Below, piece by piece: positions 43,062 to 51,653 of a stretch of 64,000 bases of DNA. The notes under the pieces are model-generated. The model was given only the letters and a program-made list of their open reading frames with translations. It was not told the origin of the DNA and did no database searches. The stretch spans positions 22,685,568 to 22,749,567 of the forward strand of contig OX243821.1 in NCBI GenBank assembly GCA_945859605.1, written 5' to 3'. Position numbers and translations under genes: made by a program. The stretch is from Lumbricus rubellus (Eukaryota; Annelida; Clitellata; Crassiclitellata; Lumbricidae). The number at the start of each line of letters is the position of its first letter. Position 1 is the first letter of the stretch.

Positions 43062-44151
43062 GTAAGCATGGCTGCACGATTGATTGGTAAGCGCTCGTGA
43101 ATAAAACCCGCGCTTAACCTATTAAAAGAAGCGATTTGGACATTATTATGGAGTCGACAACTATGAATGATACGTATTTTAATTTAGTGTGCATTTATCT
43201 ATGAATTAATTAATTAATTCAATAATTTATTCATTCTTTAGCTCATTCAATCAATCGTTTAGCCATTCGCTCAATAATATTAGAACCAACCAATCAACCA
43301 TTTAAAATTTATATGTAGCGTCTTATGTTACTCGACCAAGAGTTAATCACTGCAAATTATATATTATCATCGAGAAAAGAACAAAAGGTGTCTTAATAGT
43401 ATCTCATAGTCCACTTTGTTCATTGCGTTATGATATAATATAATAAAGCTAAAAATGCCTACGTTAATATGGGATGGTCAACTTGAACGTGCGATTCAAA
43501 TTAACAGATTTTAGAATAATTGATCAATAAATTGTTAATAAATTAATAAATTTTTCACATTATAAAACAGTTTGGTTGAATGTTCACAACGTCTCCAGTC
43601 ACAAAATGAGAATTTAAAGAAACTGTAAACTTGTCGTGAATAATTTAAGCATAGAATCCAAACGAAATATAAGCCTAGATAGACATTGAAAACAGTTCTT
43701 TCAAAATGAAAGATTAATGTTTTAGATAATTCGAAATTCTTGAACCGATAAGGTAAACGTTTTAGAAATAATAATTAATGTTTTCTGCCAGTGCCAGTCC
43801 CAAGTCTGGTTAAAGGAGGAGGGCGTCGATTATGATCCTTGTTATACTAGAGTATAACCACTACCATTGACAGATTTGTGGAGATTACCTTGCGTCCAAA
43901 ATTTCCAATGGCTACATATAGCATTGATAAAATTTGAAATGGTGGTGTATAAGAAGAACATGATTAAAAGCACAGAATCTGAGGATCTGACTACGCGAAA
44001 ATGTCTCACCTATGGCGATGACAGACAGAGACCAACGCGCGTCCAATGATTATTATAGTACATCCGATATATGTTATGGAGGTGTCTAAGTAGATCTCCA
44101 TTAAAAGTGCAGAATCTCATGATTCTTCAACGCGCAAAATGTCGGACATAA
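43062..44151. other. LMO intron 3, start; no gene seen
   Basis: AT-rich. Module A cores are at about 43,384 and 44,080, and module B at 43,788. No exon encoding the FCVGD part of LIM2 was found. Confidence 0.6.
43788..43840 (+). repeat. Module B copy
   Basis: CTGCCAGTGCCAGTCCCAAG, TCTGG, AAAGGAGGAGGGCGTCG, ATTATGATCCTTGTTAT. Confidence 0.7.
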
Positions 44152-44215
44152 TTCATTCATTCGAACATTTATATAGCGCTCCTTCAAGAAAAAACTACTC
44201 AAAGGCGATCCCGAC
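44152..44215 (-). pseudogene. LINE 3' end fragment
   Basis: TTTATATAGCGCTCCTTCAA and ACTACTCAAAGGCGATCCCG, with an ATTCATTC tail, match the 3' terminus of the LINE at 32,136. Only about 60 bp is retained. Confidence 0.75.
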
Positions 44216-44331
44216 ACAGGTAAGCATGGTCAGCGCAAGTGAATAAGCTTTTGCCCCGCGCTTAGCTTGGGTTTTTGAAAAATGAAGATTGCGAAAATGA
44301 ATTATGTGCATTTAAATGAAATGCCCATCTA

Positions 44332-44366
44332 TCTTCTATATCTATAAGAGAGGATGTTTATATATT

Positions 44367-44398
<32 letters not shown>

Positions 44399-45998
44399 TG
44401 TATGTATGTATGTATGTATGTATGTATGTATGTATGTATGTATGTATATATATATATATTTGTCCAGAATGCACGCCCTCAGTTTCGCAGCTATTAATCT
44501 GAAATTTTGCACCTAGACAGGGGTTCATCAAACTTAGCAAGTGCAGGGGTTGGCAAATTTCTAACCCCATGGGGGCCAGGATGGGAGGAATTTTGGTGGG
44601 GGCGAAAAAAATTTTTTGCAGCTATTGATGCCAAATTTTGCATTTAGACTGAGGACCGTCAGGTCCTCCCAAAAAACCAGTTGGCGAATCTCTACCACCA
44701 GGGGGAAAATGGGGGGGACCCCAAAACTCTATTTTCCCTATTTTTACACCATCGCCATAGTTTCACAGCTATGCACCTGAAACGTTGCAGCTAGATAGGA
44801 TGCCACCGGGACCACCTTGCCCCCCAACAACACACACCTCGCTCGCCCCGCAGGGGCCGGGCGGGGCAGGGCGTTGTTTAGGGAGGAAAAGATTTTAGGG
44901 GGCAAAACATTTTCAGCTATTGATGTCAAATTTTGCATTTTGACAGAGAACCGTCAGGTCCTCCCAAAAAATTAGTTGGCGAATCTCTACCACCAGGGGG
45001 AAAATGGGAGGGACCGCAAAAACTCCATTTTCCCTATTTTTACACCATCGCCATAGTTTCGCAGCTATTCACCTGAAACGTTGTAGCTAGATAGGATGCC
45101 ACCCGGACCACCTTGCCCCCCAACAACACACACCTCGCTCGCCCCGCAGGGGCCGGGCGGGGGCAGGGCGTTATTTAGGGGGGGGCGAAATTTTTAGGGA
45201 GCAAACATTTTTCAGCTATTGATATCAAATTTTGCATTTAGACAGAGGACCGTCAGGTCCTCCCAAAAAACGAGTTGGCGAATCTCTACCACCAGGGGGA
45301 AAATGGGGGAGGACCACAAAACTCCATTTTCCCTATTTTTACACCATCACCATAGTTTCGCTGCTATTCACCTGAAACGTTGCAGCTAGATAGGATAGGA
45401 TGCCACCAGGATCACCTTGCCCCCCCCCCCAACCAACACACACCTCGCTCGCCCCGGAGGGGCCTGGCGGGGCAGGGCGTTGTTTAGGGGGGCGAAATGT
45501 TTTGGGGGGGCGAAATTTTTTCAGCTATTGATGTTAAATTTTGCATTTAATCAGAGGACCGTCAGGTCCTTCCAGAAAACGAGTTGGCGAATCTCTGCCA
45601 CCAGAGGGAGAATGGGGGGGGGGCCCAAAACTCCATTTTTCACATTGTTTTTACCATCGCCATAGTTTCACAGATATTCACCTGAAAAGTTGCAGCTAAA
45701 TAGGGTGTCACTGGGACCACCTCGCCACCAACCAACACACCTCGCCACGCAGGGGCCGGGTGCAGCAGGGCGTTGTTTAGGGGGGGGCGAAATTTTTTTG
45801 GGGAGGGTGAGGCATTTTTTGCAGTTTTGCAGCTATTGATATGAAACTTTGCATGTATACAGAGGACCGTCAGGTCCAGCCAGTGGAGGGGGCCATGGTG
45901 GGGCGTGAAACCCCAAACCGTTGCTATTTCCATTCCGTCGACACAGCTTCACGGCCATTTACATAAAATTCCCGGGCATCGCCGGGTATCCCAGCTAG
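44332..45998 (+). mobile_element. Non-autonomous Helitron with internal tandem repeats
   Basis: The 3' end has the diagnostic hairpin CCCGGGCATCGCCGGG (45971-45986), then TATCCCAG and CTAG at 45995-45998, followed by T. The 5' end starts with TC at about 44,332. Inside, five diverged copies of a unit of about 300 bp recur (GGACCGTCAGGTCC at about 44,653, 44,950, 45,247, 45,556 and 45,865). No Rep/helicase is encoded. A TATG microsatellite lies near the 5' end at 44,370-44,445. Confidence 0.82.
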
Positions 45999-46011
45999 TA
46001 TAATATACGCA

Positions 46012-46235
46012 TTCATTCATTCATTCATTCATTCATTCATTCATTCATTCATTCATTCATTCATTCATTCATTCATTCATTCATTCATTCATTCATTCGG
46101 TTCGTTCTTTATGTACTCACAAGGGTATGGCCATGATGATCGTCATGGTCATGTTCATGGGGATGGCGATGAAAATAATGTTTATCATGATGATGACGAC
46201 GACAACAGTGATGATGATTATGCTGTTGTTGTTGT

Positions 46236-46276
<41 letters not shown>
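46012..46276. repeat. (CATT)n and (GAT)n microsatellites
   Basis: CATT runs from 46012 to 46098 beside the Helitron end. A GAT-rich tract is at about 46,190-46,276. His-rich open frames here are artefacts. Confidence 0.92.
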
Positions 46277-46278
<2 letters not shown>

Positions 46279-46373
46279 GATGTGATGTGATCTCCACCAC
46301 TTATCAGTCTCTTCGGAAGCTTCTTCGTATAAGTTCTTGGTAGCGTAGGCCTATCCCTAGATCCCTAGATAAC

Positions 46374-46794
46374 TGTTTCATTAGCTAAATGGCTAGGTTA
46401 AAGAATCTACAGTCTGTCACTGTTTTATTTACCAACAAACGACGACGTGTTTAACTCTTCTTATTATACTCCAAAATCCGATAATAAAGTAACACGATCA
46501 GCAACAACACAACAATGACTACACTTGCGTTATCATAACAACTACACGACTACTATCTTCATCAGTCTACTCTATCTCAACTCAACAACAACTACTACAG
46601 CCTATCTCAACAGCTCTCAACACGCAGCACTCCTTCTTCACTTCCACTTCATCCTTGTATATTCGACGTACGCTCGTCTAGACATCACGTGGTGCCCAGA
46701 CAATCACCTGTCCCAGACGCCGCGCGCCAATTTGCGGCTGACCTACCTGCATAGCTGTACGACAATCGTCGTGCACTGATTAAATTAGCTTACA
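46374..46794 (-). mobile_element. Probable 3' LTR of the minus-strand gypsy-type element
   Basis: On the minus strand, pol ends at 46912. A purine run AAAGAAAGGAAGGAGG at about 46,797-46,812 (polypurine tract) is followed by TGTAAGC at 46794. A TG...CA interval ends near 46,374 and contains an AATAAA signal. The partner LTR was not identified, so the boundaries are inferred. Confidence 0.5.
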
Positions 46795-46911
46795 TTACCT
46801 CCTTCCTTTCTTTTGAAGAGAGCTAATTAATCTTAAAAATTAGCGAACGTATAATGCTTAAACTAAATACAAACAATTCCTATACTAAATGCAATCACAA
46901 AATATCTTATA

Positions 46912-49545
46912 CTACAATCTGGATAAGAAGTCCGCTACTACATTCAGCTTTCCCTTCTTATAGTTCAACAGAATGTCAAAATTTTGCAATGATAAAGACC
47001 ATCGGACTAACTTAGCTGACTTCGACAATGACTCAGTCAAATAAACTAAAGGATTATGGTCAGTGAACACATTAATCTTGGAACCAATAATAATTTCTTT
47101 CAATTTGTTTAAAGCCCATATGATTGCATAGGCTTCCTTCTCAATCGTCGCCCATCTCTTCTGGGTATCTGTCAGCTTCTGACTGATAAATGAAACGGGA
47201 CGTTCTATCCCTTCATCGTCCACTTGTGACAGCACAGCTCCGACAGCAAAATCACTGCTATCACAGTACAAATTAAATGGTTTGCCAACCTCGAACATGT
47301 ATAAAATTACATTTGATAAAACAATTTCTTTAAGAGAATCAAAAGATTTCTGGTGGTCCTCAGTCCAAACAATGTTCTCAGGTGTCTGCTTGCTAGTTAA
47401 ATCTGTCAATGGTTTAGCAATTTCAGCAAAATTACAAATAAATTGTCTGTAGAAACCAAAAAATCCTAACACTTGCTTCACTTGCTTCTTCGTTTCAGGG
47501 TTTTTTAAATTAATCAAACTGTCAATCCTATCTGGATTCATCATCTTCTTCCCTGATCCTATGAGGTGACCGATGAATTTCACCTCACTCTTACCAAACA
47601 CACATTTCTTCAAGTTCAAGGTTACATTATGCAGTCGTATTTGTTTCAAAAACAATTCTAAATGTTTCAAATGAATGTTCCAATCATCAGAATGTACTGC
47701 AATGTCATCAACATAGGGTTCAGTAAATGCATTAATCGGTTGCAAAATCATGTTTATTGCTTTTACAAAAGTCCGTCCAGAGTTAATCATGCCAAAAGAG
47801 ACACGTGTAAATTCGTACAGTCCATTATGGGTAACGAATGCGGTTTTCCATTGGTCGGATTTCTTCACAGGACAAGTCCAGTAAGCACTGCGACAGTCCA
47901 AGACGGAGATAAACTTGGACTTCCCGACTTTGCTCAGCACAACGTTGACGATCGGCATGGGATATCGACAATTTTCAGTATATGAATTCACGTACCTGTA
48001 GTCGCACGCGAGTCTCAAGGATCCGTCCTTCTTCTTGACGATGACCAGCGGACTTGCCATTCTACTCGACGACGGTTGAATGATGTTTGCCTTCAGCATC
48101 TCTTGTATTTGTTTGTCCACTTCTGCGCGGTATATCAGCGGTATTCGATAAGCCATGAACTCCTTCTCTCGAAAGTCCGGTCTCAGCACCACTTCGTGTT
48201 CTACCAATGTACATAATCCAGGTTTGTCCGAAAATCTGTCTGCATAACGGTTCAGTACATCCAGTAGCTGTTTCAGTTGCTCGCACGTAAGATGTCCGAT
48301 CTGTTCATAGTCCAATTGCAGCGATTTCTGTGTCGTCTCTGCGTGGTCTTCTTTCAATTGTAGCTCTACCACTGATCCGAATTCGTCGTCCTCTTCCACG
48401 ATGAGACCACACGATAATGTTCTTGCGATGAACTTCCTCATTTTGTTGGCATGGACGATTCGTCGGCCGTTTTCATTCATGTCCACCAGATACGAATACT
48501 TGGACCTTCTTTGTAGCACTGTACATGGGCCATGCCATCGTGAGATCAATTTATTGGTTGACGTTGGATACAGGACGATGACATTTTCTCCTGGTTCGAA
48601 TTCTTTATCCTTGGCCCTCTTGTTGTATTGACTGGCATATTGTTTTTGCTTTTCCTCTGCACAATTCTCAGCGAATATCAGGGCTTTCTCCATGTCCGCT
48701 CTTAAATTCTTCAAGTACTTTGCTGGTTGTACTCCAATGTTTGGCGGTAGATTTATTTCTTTGGTCCAGCTTTCCTTTAAGATAGTTAGTGGTCCTCTTG
48801 GCATTTTTCCATACACCAGCAGATATGGTGCCACTCCTGTCGTTGCGTTAGGAACTTCTCTCAATGCCCATACAGTAAACGGAATGATTTTATGCCACTG
48901 TCTCGGATTTTCCACAATGACATGATGAACCATCTTCTTGAACGTCTGATTCCATCTCTCAACTAATCCTGCGGCCTCAGGATGCCCTGGTGAATCGAAT
49001 CGTGGACAGCATCCCATCAATTTCAAAAATTCTCTTGTGAGACTGGCTGTAAAATTTGTGCCTCTGTCGCTGGTGATCACAGATGGCACCCCCACGTCAA
49101 TGAATAGCTTCATCAAAGCTTCGCACACAGCCTTAGCAGTCAATGACTTCAGCAAGAAGATTGTCGGCCATCTTGTACATGAATCCACTATGCACAAGCA
49201 ATACTTATGCCCTGCTGCTGACTTCGGTTCTATTGGGCCTACCACGTCCATAGTCATCCGTCGGAATGGAACATCTTCCCTTGGAATTGGTGTAATCGGC
49301 ACTCGATCCATCACCAAACTTCGTGCCTTCAGCTGACACTTCTCACAGGACCTACAAAATTTCACCACGTCTCGACGCATCTTTGGCCAGACAAAGGACA
49401 ACTTGATTCTCTCTCGTGTCTTCTCTTCTCCCAAGTGTCCGCCAAATACTGACTCGTGAGCTAATTCCATTACTTGAATTCTTCTCTCTTTCGGTAACAC
49501 CAACTGGTACACTAGCTGATCCAGCATTTGATGTTTCTTATACAT
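46912..49545 (-). CDS. Ty3/gypsy-type pol with integrase before RT (Gmr1-like), interrupted
   Basis: 877 open codons. Order: HHCC zinc finger (about residues 30-70: HESVFGGH, CRSCEKC), integrase core with MDVVGP, TSDRGTNF and the Glu in GLVERWNQ (D-35-E spacing), linker, then gypsy-type RT (ISVLDCRSAYW, PYVDD) and RNase H (NLYCDSSDFAVGA, KEAYAIIWALN, VFTDHNPL), ending FLSRL-stop. Integrase ahead of RT is copia-like order with gypsy-type sequences, the arrangement described for the Gmr1 group. The apparent start is created by the LTR insertion at 49,546; the true ORF continues at 62,960. Confidence 0.9.
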   Translation of the reverse strand: MYKKHQMLDQLVYQLVLPKERRIQVMELAHESVFGGHLGEEKTRERIKLSFVWPKMRRDVVKFCRSCEKCQLKARSLVMDRVPITPIPREDVPFRRMTMDVVGPIEPKSAAGHKYCLCIVDSCTRWPTIFLLKSLTAKAVCEALMKLFIDVGVPSVITSDRGTNFTASLTREFLKLMGCCPRFDSPGHPEAAGLVERWNQTFKKMVHHVIVENPRQWHKIIPFTVWALREVPNATTGVAPYLLVYGKMPRGPLTILKESWTKEINLPPNIGVQPAKYLKNLRADMEKALIFAENCAEEKQKQYASQYNKRAKDKEFEPGENVIVLYPTSTNKLISRWHGPCTVLQRRSKYSYLVDMNENGRRIVHANKMRKFIARTLSCGLIVEEDDEFGSVVELQLKEDHAETTQKSLQLDYEQIGHLTCEQLKQLLDVLNRYADRFSDKPGLCTLVEHEVVLRPDFREKEFMAYRIPLIYRAEVDKQIQEMLKANIIQPSSSRMASPLVIVKKKDGSLRLACDYRYVNSYTENCRYPMPIVNVVLSKVGKSKFISVLDCRSAYWTCPVKKSDQWKTAFVTHNGLYEFTRVSFGMINSGRTFVKAINMILQPINAFTEPYVDDIAVHSDDWNIHLKHLELFLKQIRLHNVTLNLKKCVFGKSEVKFIGHLIGSGKKMMNPDRIDSLINLKNPETKKQVKQVLGFFGFYRQFICNFAEIAKPLTDLTSKQTPENIVWTEDHQKSFDSLKEIVLSNVILYMFEVGKPFNLYCDSSDFAVGAVLSQVDDEGIERPVSFISQKLTDTQKRWATIEKEAYAIIWALNKLKEIIIGSKINVFTDHNPLVYLTESLSKSAKLVRWSLSLQNFDILLNYKKGKLNVVADFLSRL

Positions 49546-50076
49546 CTATAACAGAAATATATATGACATTATAATTAATATTGACGCTCATTAAATCAAC
49601 TAACCATTATATGGTAGGGCATGGACAATGCTTACCATTGGCACATCACTTAGGCTACATTATAATAATTAATACAGGGATTTGCTAACCAGTGTAGGCT
49701 AGGCACGAGGCCAGACATTATTCGCTCGATGCTGATATCTCACTGCTATCTCATTTAAGCAGGGGCAGCCTGCATATATTAATATATTAAATAGAGTATA
49801 AATACAAGTAGGCTAGCCTCATTAGGAGGAGGTTGTTGTAGACGTCGGAGAAGAGAGAGTTTGAATTATTGTAATCTAAACTTTATGGAATCGTTTCTCT
49901 TATCCTCGGATTGCTTGTTTCTTGTTTCGTGTAAGTGTAGTTTACTGTAGTTTCATTAAATAATCAAAAAGGCATTTCGTATCATGTTCATTTAATTCAT
50001 TATAAGTTCCCCAAGATTGGAGCAGTTCGAATCCTGCTGAGGCGATGGCGCTCCCCTAAAAAGGAGTTGGGCCATA
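49546..50076 (+). mobile_element. 5' LTR of the endogenous retrovirus-like element
   Basis: A 531-bp direct repeat of 62,429-62,959 with only two differences seen (in CTAGGCACG and TTGTTGTAG). It starts CTATAACAG rather than TG. A TATA box, GAGTATAAATAC, is at about 49,793-49,805. The target-site duplication is ATACAT (or its inner 4-5 bases) at 49,540-49,545 and 62,957-62,962. AGCAG-TTCGAATC-CTGCT near the 3' end forms a tRNA T-arm-like hairpin. A TGG at 50079 starts a candidate primer binding site; the tRNA is not identified. Confidence 0.9.
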
Positions 50077-50167
50077 GATGGTTTGAGAACCGGGTTCGAT
50101 TGCCCACATCTTCGCTCATTCATTCATATATTTTTTTTCTTTCATTTCGTCAACATTTACCATTCAC

Positions 50168-50554
50168 ATGCCACTTCCATCGTTGGTAGCACTCATTTCA
50201 TCCGCCGAGCCGATTCCAGCCTACCCACATGCGCCGGTTTTTGGGTCTGATCCCACGGAACCCCCGTTGACGCCGGCCGAAGAACGAGAAGCGGAGGAGT
50301 GGTACCGCGACCACTATCGCTTCACCCACATTCGTGGAGGCTTGTGCACATGCATTGGCGATCAGATTGATCGCATCATTCAGTGGCGCCACGGCGATCC
50401 CGACTTGCAGCCACAAGCCATCATCGAGGTCCCTCCCCCAGATTTCCCAGACCGTGAACCGGAAAACTGGGACCTCGTCGATGAACCCGTGACTGGACCC
50501 GCCGCTGCACCCCAGTCGCTTCCTCCCCACGACACACCCGCACCACCACAGTAG
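50168..50554 (+). CDS. Leader ORF between LTR and gag, unknown function
   Basis: A 128-codon ORF beginning ATG CCA CTT. It is Pro-rich at both ends with a compact middle (EEWYRDHYRFTHIRGGLCTC and IGDQIDRIIQWRHGDPDL). It has no signal peptide or transmembrane segment. It could be an accessory protein, a regulatory upstream ORF or chance; its length and GC content above the surrounding leader favour coding. I recognise no family. Confidence 0.4.
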   Translation: MPLPSLVALISSAEPIPAYPHAPVFGSDPTEPPLTPAEEREAEEWYRDHYRFTHIRGGLCTCIGDQIDRIIQWRHGDPDLQPQAIIEVPPPDFPDREPENWDLVDEPVTGPAAAPQSLPPHDTPAPPQ

Positions 50555-51653
50555 CAACATCATTGTCACATCACGCTAGTCGTAGTTAGCATCGCTCATT
50601 CAGATCGTTTTCAGTCATAATTTCTTTATCTTTTATTTCAGTCGCCTTTTTATTATTGTGTTGTAATACTCCGAGAATAAGAGCTAATCTCTCTCCACGA
50701 ATCTCCGACTTCGCGATGCTCTTCCGTTTCTTAAAACATTAAAAATATCAAAATACACAAAAACAGAGTACAAAAAAATAGACTAAAACATTCAAAACAC
50801 ATTTGAGTAGACTATATTTCGTTCTGTCGTATATACGTTCATTTTTGTAGTATTCTTCGTTGGAACACCATGGAGTGTTTCGTGATTTGTTGATTATTCT
50901 CTTTGAGAGAAGTTTCTCAATTGCTATATTTCGTCGTTTCGTTTTTCTCGCCGTAGCATAGTCAGATTCTTTTTGTATAGATTTGTAGGTGTTCGCATAT
51001 TCGTGTTTGTCAGTGCTTTTTGCTTAGATTTCTGGTGCATCGTCTAGAAGTGTGCAGCTACAACCGCTCGGATTGACGCAGGAGTCCTACCCATTGACGC
51101 CGGGAGGTTCACGCAATCCGCCAAGTGAAGCAATCAATCAACCGTGTCGACAACCGGTTCACCGCTCAGTGGATCCAACCATCCGTACAGACTGTCAACC
51201 ACTGACGTCTGGCGGTCAATCCTTCGCTGTCACGTCAGGCTGTCAGTCATCCACTGTGACGTCAGCCTGGCAATCAATACAACAATCAACAGGAGACAAT
51301 CATCTACAGGCCGACTGCAGCTTCTTCAAAGCCCAGCTTCAGATCACAAATCGTTGTGTAAGTTTATCACATTTTGTCTCTCTCTTCCGACTTCCATTCT
51401 TCCATCATTGCGTATCATATGCCTATAATTGTCGTTTGTTTTGCTTGACACACAATCAGACAATTTGTGCTGTTTTATTTTGCTTGTAGCTACAGATCTG
51501 CATGCGTTGAACTGCATATAGTGTTATTTGTATTATTTTCTTGCGTTTGTTTGCTATTTTGACTGCATTATTGTGGATTTCTAACCAACTTCTATAGCAC
51601 TTCAAGTTGCTTATTTTTCTTGTTGAGAATAACACACAATCAGACATTACATC
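50555..51653 (+). promoter_or_regulatory. Untranslated leader with candidate splice sites
   Basis: A strong donor GTAAGT is at 51,358. A pyrimidine-rich acceptor TTTTGCTTGTAG ends at 51,489, giving a possible 132-base leader intron before gag. The same donor could join the env acceptor at 59,505. An open frame at 51,052-51,489 crosses this intron and has repeats of the type CQSSTVTSAWQS; I do not call it a gene. Confidence 0.4.

Noticed and set aside
43062..46900. Final LMO exon encoding the second half of LIM2
   Set aside because: Searched by eye for an acceptor followed by one base and FCVGD-type codons; no candidate found, so the exon probably lies beyond 64,000.
46912..49545. Assignment of this pol to Ty1/copia because integrase precedes RT
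   Set aside because: RT (YVDD), RNase H and integrase motifs are gypsy-type; only the order is copia-like, which fits the Gmr1 group.
51052..51489. 145-codon frame before gag
   Set aside because: It starts at a non-ATG codon and crosses a likely intron (GTAAGT at 51,358, AG at 51,489); better explained as untranslated leader.
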